DNA of 64,000 nt from Prolixibacteraceae bacterium (lineage in GTDB: Bacteria; Bacteroidota; Bacteroidia; Bacteroidales; Prolixibacteraceae). Made by a program: the position numbers and the translations under genes. Where the stretch lies: positions 2,728,001-2,792,000 of the forward strand of contig CP081303.1 of NCBI GenBank assembly GCA_019720755.1, read 5' to 3'. The notes under the pieces were generated by a model that saw only the letters and a list, made by a program, of their open reading frames with translations, was not told the origin of the DNA and made no database searches. Positions 27,995-34,932 of the stretch are shown in pieces; positions within the stretch are counted from its first letter, which is position 1, and every line of letters starts with the position of its first letter.

Positions 27995-29088
27995 TTAAAC
28001 GTATAAAGATAGAGAATTTCAAAGCACTACAGGAAGTAGATCTTACCACTAAAAAGTTGAATATTTTTACTGGATTAAATGGAATGGGAAAATCTACGAT
28101 ACTCCAATCATTGCTGTTGCTAAGACAATCGTTTCAACCCCCATTCGACACCCTCTACCTAAACAACCATCTGATCGAATTAGGAACATTTCGAGAGATA
28201 TTCTGCGAAAACCCTTCTAGCAATCAACTCTCGCTGATGTTACAGTGGGAAGAGGGGAGCCAGCTATCCATTGAGAGAACTTATGATACCTCTTTAGAGA
28301 GTCAAAAATCCATAAAAGGAGAGGCTTTAGACAACGAATCGTTAAAAGAACATGCCCTTTTCGCCGAGGATACATTCAAATATTTGAGCGCACATAGGAT
28401 GAAACCATCAGATGTATATGAGATGAATGCATCCCTTATAGATAAACGCCAATTGGGCAATGAGGGTGAGTTTGCACCACACTACTATCATCTAAACAAA
28501 AATGAGAATATAGGCATCAAGGCGTTGGCATTCGATGAAGACGATCACATTTTCTCTTTAGAACACCAACTAAACCAATGGTTGGGAGTGATTAGCCCAA
28601 AGATTATTGTAAATACAGAGAGTGTCAATGGAAATATGATTCAGTTAACCTACTCTTATGTGACGGCACATGGCAACACCTCTAGCTATCTACCAAAGAA
28701 TGCAGGTTTTGGTTTAACATACGTATTCTCCGTTTTAGTCGCACTCCTTACAGCCAGAGAGGGAGATATCCTTGTGATAGAAAATCCTGAATCGCATATA
28801 CACCCCAAAGGGCAGACAGAACTTGCTCGTTTAATGGCTTTGGCTGCTAAGAGTGGGGTACAGATATTTTGTGAAACGCATAGCGATCATATTATCTATG
28901 GTACAAGAATTGCAATCAAAGAGAGAGAGATTGATAAAGATGAGGTCACTCTCTATTATATTGACAGAGATGATATCGAACATTTCTCTGTAGCACACAA
29001 GATTGAAATAGACAAATATGGACGTTTAGATCGCAATGCAAGAAAATATTTCAATGAGTTCGAGAGCCATCTAAACCGATTGATGTGA
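27991..29088 (+). CDS. AAA ATPase with DUF3696-like C terminus
   Basis: A 365-residue SMC/RecF-like ATPase with Walker A GLNGMGKS at residues 28-35. The Walker B-like strand DILVIENPESHIHPKGQ starts at residue 259 and FCETHSDHIIYG forms the switch-histidine region. The C-terminal YIDRDD ... IEIDKYGRLDRNARKYF segment fits DUF3696. Proteins of this type sit in nuclease-coupled defence and repair modules. The start at 27991 overlaps the previous stop by four bases; an in-frame ATG at 27979 is less likely. It ends TGATG, so the third gene is translationally coupled too. Confidence 0.85.
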   Translation: MIKRIKIENFKALQEVDLTTKKLNIFTGLNGMGKSTILQSLLLLRQSFQPPFDTLYLNNHLIELGTFREIFCENPSSNQLSLMLQWEEGSQLSIERTYDTSLESQKSIKGEALDNESLKEHALFAEDTFKYLSAHRMKPSDVYEMNASLIDKRQLGNEGEFAPHYYHLNKNENIGIKALAFDEDDHIFSLEHQLNQWLGVISPKIIVNTESVNGNMIQLTYSYVTAHGNTSSYLPKNAGFGLTYVFSVLVALLTAREGDILVIENPESHIHPKGQTELARLMALAAKSGVQIFCETHSDHIIYGTRIAIKEREIDKDEVTLYYIDRDDIEHFSVAHKIEIDKYGRLDRNARKYFNEFESHLNRLM

Positions 29089-30011
29089 TGATAAACGACC
29101 TCTATTTCAACGAACTCTCGTTAGATAAATCTTTTGTACTCCTTCCCAAAGATAGAGAGGAGGCAAAAGCATTACTTCTATAATTTATTCATACGACCTT
29201 ATCTTATGTCTTGGCCAAAGGTGTTGATGAAGACATTCAAGTTATTGTTCATGAACAATTTCCTCTTCTTACATCCTTCGGTCTATCTGATCATTACACA
29301 GTAAAAGAGGCACTATTGGAGCTATATGAAGAAGAGAAAATCTCCGAAACAGAAAAAGAAAAGTTTCAGATGCTCTTAGGTGACTCTTTTTCTACCTCGT
29401 GGAACGGAACCCATATTTTTCAAGACAGAGAGGTCTTTGGTATAGGAAAAGCCAAAGAAGAGCAAGGCTATGTCGTGAGCTTTAACACACATTTTAAAGA
29501 GAGTGATTACGACTGGAGTCACTCTCAATATAGAATCCAAAGAACTCATCCCAATGAAGCGTATGACTTTGAAAGAAATATCGCATCATCGAAACATGTG
29601 TTTTTGAAATATCAGATATGGAAACAAAACAGCACAAAATCAAAACCAAAACATTCGAACCTACTGCCCAACAAAGCCTCAAGCGATCATATTCCTGAAG
29701 CTTATGGCTTTTCAAACTGGAAGGGTTTCTATTCTAAAATCCAATCTGTAAATAAAAGCACCATAAAACAGATATCTAAGATTGTCGCCATCGTTAATGG
29801 CTGGAAAGAGTCTAAAGATTGTCCAGGACAACCACGGCTACTCTTTCAGTCTAAGAAACTATATTTGGCAACCGATACCCAACATGCTACTTTCGAAGTA
29901 TATTTTGGAAAGAGAGATCATCGAGGAGAGATCTTTTATCATGAAGACATTATAAACGAAGACAAAAGAGATCCCCAAAGAGGTATTTGTGGTAAAAAAG
30001 GGAAAAAATAG
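29088..30011 (+). pseudogene. Third operon gene of unknown function, interrupted by an in-frame TAA
   Basis: The frame starts ATG at 29088, overlapping the ATPase stop, and reads MINDLYFNELSLDKSFVLLP for 31 codons to TAA at 29181. The same frame then continues open to 30011. No ATG restarts it; the first possible start is a TTG at 29211. The downstream 266 residues are basic and rich in aromatic residues (FSTSWNGTHIFQDREVFGIG, YQIWKQNS, CPGQPRLLFQSKKLYLATD, FEVYFGKRDHRGEIF). No family is recognised. An intact form would have about 307 residues and would be the likely effector of the three-gene unit. A sequencing error at one base would restore it. Confidence 0.7.
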
Positions 30012-30124
30012 AATCAGGATAAAAGGCCTTTAAACAAAGGTGATTTGCAGTTTGCAGTTTCCATTTTACAAGTTTTCACCACAAATTGCTTCATCAATAA
30101 ATGATGTAACAATTATTGATGCTG

Positions 30125-30270
30125 CAACACCTGGGAGTTAGGAATCGCATGCTTCCTATGGTTATTTCAACATTTGGTTGCTTCAATATATTGAAGACTA
30201 CAGATTCAAGGAATATTACACGAAGTCTCGTGCAATCACGAAGCGGGAGCTTCGAGGATCCCAGGTGTTG
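30125..30270. repeat. Palindromic element family, copy A
   Basis: Outer arms CAACACCTGGGA (30125-30136) and TCCCAGGTGTTG (30259-30270) are perfect inverted repeats. Inside lie a second, imperfect stem (left arm GGAATCGCATGCTTCC, right arm GAAGCGGGAGCTTC), the palindrome CTTCAATATATTGAAG and the hairpin TACACGAAGTCTCGTGCA. It begins 113 bases after the last gene of the DUF262 operon. Confidence 0.85.
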
Positions 30271-30355
30271 TTACCACATGGGTTTGCAGCTACTATACCA
30301 CAAATTATCACCACAAATTGATTCGTAAATAAATGACTATCAATCATTGATGCTG

Positions 30356-30500
30356 CAACACCTGGGAGATAGGAAGCTCCTGCTTCCGTTGGTTGCTTCA
30401 ACATTTGGTTCTTCAATATATTGAAGACTACAAACTCTAGGAGTATTGCACGAAGTCTCGTGCAATCACGAAGCGGGAGCTTCGAGGATCCCAGGTGTTG
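30356..30500. repeat. Palindromic element family, copy B
   Basis: This has the same architecture as copy A, with the inner left arm in its full form GGAAGCTCCTGCTTCC and the hairpin TTGCACGAAGTCTCGTGCAA. The 80 bases upstream (TGCAGCTACTATACCACAAA...) are repeated almost exactly before copy C. Confidence 0.85.
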
Positions 30501-31130
30501 TTACATCGTATTGAAAACACGAAATTGACACAAATTATATCGACATATGGCCCACATAGGAAGATTTCCCTTGTTGGGGATCGTAAAACAAAATCAAAAA
30601 CAATACCCTAGATACTTACATATCAACACACTAAAAGCGCTAGACCAAGGCTTTATTTTCCAATCCTTGAAACTACAATGAAACAATAAATACTACTTAC
30701 TACACCTTTTTTAACCCCAAGTAATTCCACAATATAGATCATCAGATCACAGACACTCTATATAATCGAATATTTGCCTACGCTTGAAAGTACTAAATTA
30801 GATAACTCTCATAGAAAAATGACACACCCACAATCTAGAATTCACGATAATAAAAAAAATCAATAGACATGCTTCTTTTCTATTACCAGACGAGTACGCT
30901 TTAAAAATATAGTCAACGGTACTAGATGTTCGTTTTCTATCCTGTTTTAGTTTATGTGTGTCGATTGCTGTTCAAGTTTATATGATAATCTAAAAGAAAA
31001 GGGTATCAACTAAATTACAAATGCAATGACAACACAGACCAAAAATGTTTTCATTCATTAATCAATTTTACATGTGTAATTGTGAGCGACTTTACCTACT
31101 CACAATTACTTATTTAAATAGTCAAACATT
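30501..31130. other. Intergenic stretch between palindromic elements and a small membrane-protein gene
   Basis: About 630 AT-rich bases. The first 50 (GAAATTGACACAAATTATAT at 30522) also occur after copy E at 32571, showing that flanking sequence was duplicated along with the elements. No gene was recognised. Confidence 0.4.
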
Positions 31131-31412
31131 TCAGATTTGCTTCTTTTTTAACACCCAATTAACTATGGAAACAATAACATACATCATACTTATTATTATA
31201 CATACTCCAATAGCACTCATTAATCCTCCTTTATGTGTGCCATTAGGAATATCAATTATGACTCCAGATAAATACAATGCAATAAGGCATCCAGTAATAA
31301 TGCCCCATGATATACCTTTTACTTTTTTCATATGTTTAAAAATTAGTATCGTGACACAAGTATCAAGACACAAGACTATAATCATGCATCTGTCTGTTTG
31401 GTACTTAATCAT
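31131..31412 (-). CDS. Small hypothetical membrane protein
   Basis: A 93-residue frame with three hydrophobic segments (CMIIVLCLDTCVTILIF, GIITGCLIALYLSGVII, AIGVCIIISMMYVIVSIV) and a basic KKKQI tail, the normal look of a small inner-membrane protein. An internal ATG at residue 28 (MKKVKGISWG) may be the real start. It lies alone between repeat clusters. I do not recognise the family. Confidence 0.5.
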   Translation of the reverse strand: MIKYQTDRCMIIVLCLDTCVTILIFKHMKKVKGISWGIITGCLIALYLSGVIIDIPNGTHKGGLMSAIGVCIIISMMYVIVSIVNWVLKKKQI

Positions 31413-31760
31413 GATAGTTTCATCGTTTCAAAATTTAATATCGTGAATTCTAGATTGAGATGCAACACTTTTCATAATTATTTACATCATCGTTAATAAA
31501 TAACAACCACAATGTAGGTTACATCAGAACCATGCAAATTCATCGTGGTAGCTGCGAACCCATGTGTTCGCCCTCATTAGGACAATTTTCATGACATTAC
31601 AAACAAACCATACCACAAAATGACACTTCAATAAATAACAACAAACATGGAAACATCATGATTGACACATCATGGCAAACACATGGGGTTGCAGCTACTA
31701 TACCACAAATTATCACCACAAATTGATTCGTAAATAAATGACTATCAATCATTGATGCTG
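31413..31760. other. Intergenic stretch with duplicated element flank
   Basis: From 31682 to 31760 the sequence duplicates the upstream flank of copy B (30276-30355) almost base for base. The rest is AT-rich with several partly repeated AACAACAAACATGG-type words. No coding frame was recognised. Confidence 0.45.
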
Positions 31761-31957
31761 CAACACCTGGGAGTTAGGAAGCTCCTGCTTCCGTTGGTTG
31801 CTTCGATATATTGAAGACTACAGAATCAAGGAGTATTACACGAAGTCTCGTGCAATCACGAAGCCCTTCGACAAGCACAGCAACCACCCTTCAACTTTAG
31901 GGTGCTGAGCTTGTCGAAGCACAGCAACCTGATTGAAACAAAAGCTCCTAGGTGTTG
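31761..31957. repeat. Palindromic element family, copy C, with nested REP palindrome
   Basis: The left half is as in the other copies. The right inner arm is replaced from 31864 by CCCTTCGACAAGCACAGC ... GCTGAGCTTGTCGAAGCAC, a separate REP-like palindrome, followed by CAACCTGATTGAAACAAAAG and a closing arm CTCCTAGGTGTTG. The closing arm differs from the canonical TCCCAGGTGTTG. Confidence 0.8.
31864..31920. repeat. REP-type palindrome (CTTCGACAAGC / GCTTGTCGAAG)
   Basis: CCTTCGACAAGC pairs with GCTTGTCGAAG across a loop containing CCCTTCAACTTTAGGG, itself a small palindrome. This CTTCGACAAGCTCAG core is a widespread REP sequence in many bacterial genomes, normally intergenic. A second instance lies in copy D at about 32172-32270, partly duplicated in tandem. 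Confidence 0.75.
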
Positions 31958-32068
31958 TTACATCGTATTGAAACTTCGAAATTGACACATCATGGCAAAC
32001 AGATGAATTTGAAGCCATCATGCATCAAATCGAATATTAATAATACGAATATCAACCCATCGTTGCAT

Positions 32069-32309
32069 CAACACCTGGGAGTTAGGAAGCTCCTGCTTCC
32101 GTTGGTTGCTTCAATATATTTCAAACTACAGATTCAGGGAGTATTGCACGAAGTCTCGTGCAATCTCGAAGCCCTTCGACAAGCTCAGGGACCACCCTTC
32201 AACTTTAGGGTGCTGAGCTTGTCGAAGCACAGGAACCACCCTTCAACTTTAGGTTGCCGAGCTTGTCAAAGCACAGCAACCTGATTGAAACAAAAGCTCC
32301 TAGGTGTTG
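32069..32309. repeat. Palindromic element family, copy D, with double nested REP
   Basis: As copy C, but the nested segment is longer. ACCACCCTTCAACTTTAGG followed by TGAGCTTGTCGAAGCACAGG occurs once and then again in a mutated form (TGCCGAGCTTGTCAAAGCAC). It closes with AGCTCCTAGGTGTTG. Confidence 0.8.
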
Positions 32310-32420
32310 TTACAACGTATTGGAACCTCGAAATTGACACATTATGACAAACAGATGAATTTGAAGCCATCATGCATCAAATCGAATATTAATAATACGA
32401 ATATCAACCCATCGTTGCAT

Positions 32421-32550
32421 CAACACCTGGGAGTTAGGAAGCTCCTGCTTCCGTTGGTTGCTTCAATATATTTCAAACTACAGATTCAGGGAGTATTGCA
32501 CGAAGTCTCGTGCAATCTCGAAGCGGGAGCTTCGAGGATCCCAGGTGTTG
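32421..32550. repeat. Palindromic element family, copy E
   Basis: A compact 130-base copy without nested REP: outer arms CAACACCTGGGA and TCCCAGGTGTTG, inner arms GGAAGCTCCTGCTTCC and CGAAGCGGGAGCTTCG, and hairpin TTGCACGAAGTCTCGTGCAA. Confidence 0.85.
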
Positions 32551-32607
32551 TTACAACATATTGAAACTTCGAAATTGAGACAATTTATATCGACCGATGT
32601 CGCACCT

Positions 32608-32628
32608 AGACAAGGCAATGCCTTGTCT
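32608..32628. repeat. Short palindrome AGACAAGGCA-A-TGCCTTGTCT
   Basis: A ten-base perfect inverted repeat around a single base, followed by CTAC. It is similar to the GAGACAAGGCATTGCCTTGTCTC type of dispersed repeat known from several phyla. It lies 58 bases after copy E. Confidence 0.5.
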
Positions 32629-32724
32629 CTACCGTTGAAATATTAACTACTACCATTGGGCTATATTTGAAACACAAACAACCTCAAATGATCGCAGCTT
32701 GTGAGCACTATCAAATATTATATT

Positions 32725-33387
32725 TCATTCATCTTCTACATATCGAAACTCCTTGGGTTCTGAATTCTGTCCTGTGAGGCTTAGATAGCAACTTCTATAG
32801 TAGGTTTGACCAAACGTATCATAAAGCATTATCCAGAAGTGTTGCACGACGTTTTCGTGGGGCGCAGCCCATAGTGGCAATCGAAGAGGTTGGGCCTCTT
32901 GAAATGACAACATACTATGACGATGTGGAACGATCTTCTCCTCCCCCTCTGCATGAATCACCATCAAAGATAGGTCGTTGCTAGACCAACGTGGATGTAG
33001 ATCTACCCACAGGTCTAGATGGGTTCCTTCTAGCTGTGCTTTGATCGAGCGAATACCTCTCTTTGGATTGCTACTGAGCTCGACTTTCGAAGGGTGAAAA
33101 CATAACGTAGGATAGTCTCCACTGAATGCGTTTCGAAGAATCGAAGATCGTGCCTGAACATGTCCATTTAAGAAGGGGCTATCTGTAGGGTAGGTAGCAT
33201 GAACCACCTCTTTGATTCCTCGAAGAAACTGCATGGTGATTTTCATCTTTAACTGTTGGGTGAGTTGTTTTGGAGACTGTTTCTTTCTTTTTTTAGGACA
33301 GGATCTAGCTAATTCCACCCCATTTATGTTGTAGCGTACAATAGAGCCAACCAACCCTGACATTTGTCCATCTTTAAATATGGCCAT
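32725..33387 (-). CDS. DUF6266 family protein
   Basis: A 220-residue protein with the hallmark start MAIFKDGQMSGLVGSIVRY, followed by a basic RSCPKKRKKQSPKQLTQQLK segment and a C-terminal half of beta strands (LDLWVDLHPRWSSNDLSLMV, VVQHFWIMLYDTFGQTYYRS). DUF6266 proteins occur in multiple copies in many Bacteroidota genomes and have no known function. There is no signal peptide. The gene stands alone, 97 bases downstream of the last palindrome, and two adjacent ATG codons (33390, 33387) could start it. Confidence 0.8.
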   Translation of the reverse strand: MAIFKDGQMSGLVGSIVRYNINGVELARSCPKKRKKQSPKQLTQQLKMKITMQFLRGIKEVVHATYPTDSPFLNGHVQARSSILRNAFSGDYPTLCFHPSKVELSSNPKRGIRSIKAQLEGTHLDLWVDLHPRWSSNDLSLMVIHAEGEEKIVPHRHSMLSFQEAQPLRLPLWAAPHENVVQHFWIMLYDTFGQTYYRSCYLSLTGQNSEPKEFRYVEDE

Positions 33388-33390
33388 CAT

Positions 33391-33819
33391 TTTTATAGTT
33401 TAGTTATACAATTATGAAATGTCCCACATTGGGATTTAATATTTCTTTAAACGGAAATACTTCAGGATAATACATTCGACCTACATGAATCACAAAATCT
33501 GTTTTTGATTTTTGACTTCATCCTGATTAGAGGATGAGGACATGTAATATCCATCGTATGGGAGTCAAAAAAATTGAAGACTCAGGTTTATAAAAGCCAA
33601 GACCTATAAAATCGACAATACAAAACCCTAAACCTCAACTAGATGACACATTTAAGTTACGTTTTTTTTTCAACAAAACCCCTTATTTTCATCACTTTAT
33701 CATTCATATATCCTTTTGTCTTACACACTTTTCTGGACAGTGCCTTCATCGGGATTAATAAGGACCAAACAGTTATTTTATTCATCTTTCAAGCGAATCT
33801 CATTCATGCTTCATTCACC
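33391..33819. other. Intergenic stretch, nothing recognised
   Basis: AT-rich sequence upstream of the DUF6266 gene. A CATCCT-gattag-AGGATG mini-hairpin is present at 33511-33528. No convincing gene was seen. Confidence 0.35.
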
Positions 33820-33885
33820 GAATCGATGAAGAATCGATGAAGAATCGATGAACAAACCATGAACAAACCATGAACAAACCATGAA
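33820..33885 (+). repeat. Two adjacent 11-bp tandem repeat arrays
   Basis: Three exact copies of GAATCGATGAA (33820-33852) run straight into three exact copies of CAAACCATGAA (33853-33885). Both units are 11 bases long and share the ending ATGAA. The array lies about 200 bases upstream of the CPBP protease gene. Confidence 0.85.
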
Positions 33886-34090
33886 CAAAGTACCTATCAA
33901 TCCCCTATGAAACCTTATGGAAACCATATGGAATTCATGTTAAATCCGATAGTCAAATCAGGCCTAGCAACATGGAAAATAGATAGCAAAAACAAATAAC
34001 ATTTGTTATATTGTAGGAAGAGGTGTGATTCACTATCTTCGTTCGGTTGGTGGGGATACATCCACGACTTTATTGAAAACAGATACGAAT

Positions 34091-34918
34091 ATGACGCAAC
34101 AAAAGCAGTTCTATCCCAATATATGGGCCTCTTTATTTATTATTGCCCTCTATACTTTTATTCAAGCAGCAATAGAATTGCCTATTGCATTATACGATTT
34201 GAACCACAAAACGGCATATTTAAACAATCCACTGATAAGCTATCCTATCTTTATCGGTTCGACTCTTTTTATACTCTATTATGGTTATAAAAACTCGGGC
34301 TTTTCATTCAAGGAGGTATTTCCGTTCAAAATGTTTCCGATATGGATTTTGCTGCCTTTTGTATTGATGGATGTCTCGCTTCAATATTTTATGAACGATG
34401 TTAATCTATGGGTGAATAGTATTCTTCCTGTTCCTGACTGGTTTAACCAACTGTTTGCACGTATTTTTGAGAGGGCTCCTTCTCAATGGATGGGAGTAGC
34501 CAAAGTGGTGGTGATAGGGCCCATTATTGAGGAACTTATCTTTAGGGGCATTGTGATGAATGGTTTTCTACGCAACTACTCTAAGACAAAGGCAATCTTG
34601 ATATCTGCCATTCTATTTGGTTTTTTCCATATGAATCCGTGGCAACTACTTCCTGCATCTATTCTAGGAGTGGTGTTAGGAATGTTACGAGCCCAGACAG
34701 GATCTATATGGGCAGCCATCGCTGGACATAGTATCCACAACGGATTGGTATATCTATCGATTGTCTATTATAAAGAGTTGTCTTCCATCTCGATACTCAC
34801 AAAATCGGCACAAAATAATATCATCCATACTTTTGTCATCTGTTTGATGCTTCTAACCATTATATTTGCAACTAGAAAAAACAATCAACTAAGTTGGTTT
34901 AAGAGACCGACACAATAA
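34091..34918 (+). CDS. CPBP-family intramembrane metalloprotease
   Basis: A 275-residue polytopic membrane protein of the CPBP/Rce1 (Abi) family. Motif 1 EELIFRG has Glu147, Glu148 and Arg152. Motif 2 FGFFHMN has His180. Motif 3 GHSIHNG has His213 and Asn217. These residues form the metal and catalytic site that cleaves within the membrane. About seven hydrophobic segments are visible. Substrates of bacterial members are mostly unknown; some process peptides or protect against bacteriocins. The start at 34091 gives the usual N terminus; the frame extends 22 codons further without a better start. The next gene follows after 14 bases, so the two are co-transcribed. Confidence 0.88.
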   Translation: MTQQKQFYPNIWASLFIIALYTFIQAAIELPIALYDLNHKTAYLNNPLISYPIFIGSTLFILYYGYKNSGFSFKEVFPFKMFPIWILLPFVLMDVSLQYFMNDVNLWVNSILPVPDWFNQLFARIFERAPSQWMGVAKVVVIGPIIEELIFRGIVMNGFLRNYSKTKAILISAILFGFFHMNPWQLLPASILGVVLGMLRAQTGSIWAAIAGHSIHNGLVYLSIVYYKELSSISILTKSAQNNIIHTFVICLMLLTIIFATRKNNQLSWFKRPTQ

Positions 34919-34932
34919 AAAAACAGATCTAT

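Larger units (their letters stand above)
31952..32550 (+). repeat. 352-bp tandem duplication carrying copies D and E
   Basis: The block beginning GTTGTTAC..CGTATTG at about 31952 recurs 352 bases later at about 32304, including CAGATGAATTTGAAGCCATC, CATGCATCAAATCG and the left half of the palindromic element. The second unit then differs because copy E lacks the nested REP. Open frames in this block are only translations of the repeat. Confidence 0.85.

Noticed and set aside
4663-29183. Stop-codon reassignment or recoding of TAA (stops at 4663 and 29181 are both TAA)
   Set aside because: Many intact genes in the window end in TAA exactly where their families end, so TAA is a normal stop; the two cases are better explained by mutation or sequencing error.
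31045-31446. 133-codon plus-strand frame opposite the small membrane protein
   Set aside because: It overlaps the minus-strand frame at 31131-31412, which has the more natural membrane-protein layout with a basic end; only one is likely real, and neither is certain.
30125-32550. Integron attC-site array
   Set aside because: The palindromic units lack convincing RYYYAAC/GTTRRRY boxes, no integron integrase is in the window, and the spaces between units do not hold one cassette gene each.
31952-32646. Open frames translating as similar small proteins (MNLKPSCIKSNINNTN-type) in the palindrome cluster
   Set aside because: They coincide exactly with the duplicated repeat DNA and pass through the hairpin arms; similarity between them reflects DNA duplication, not protein conservation.
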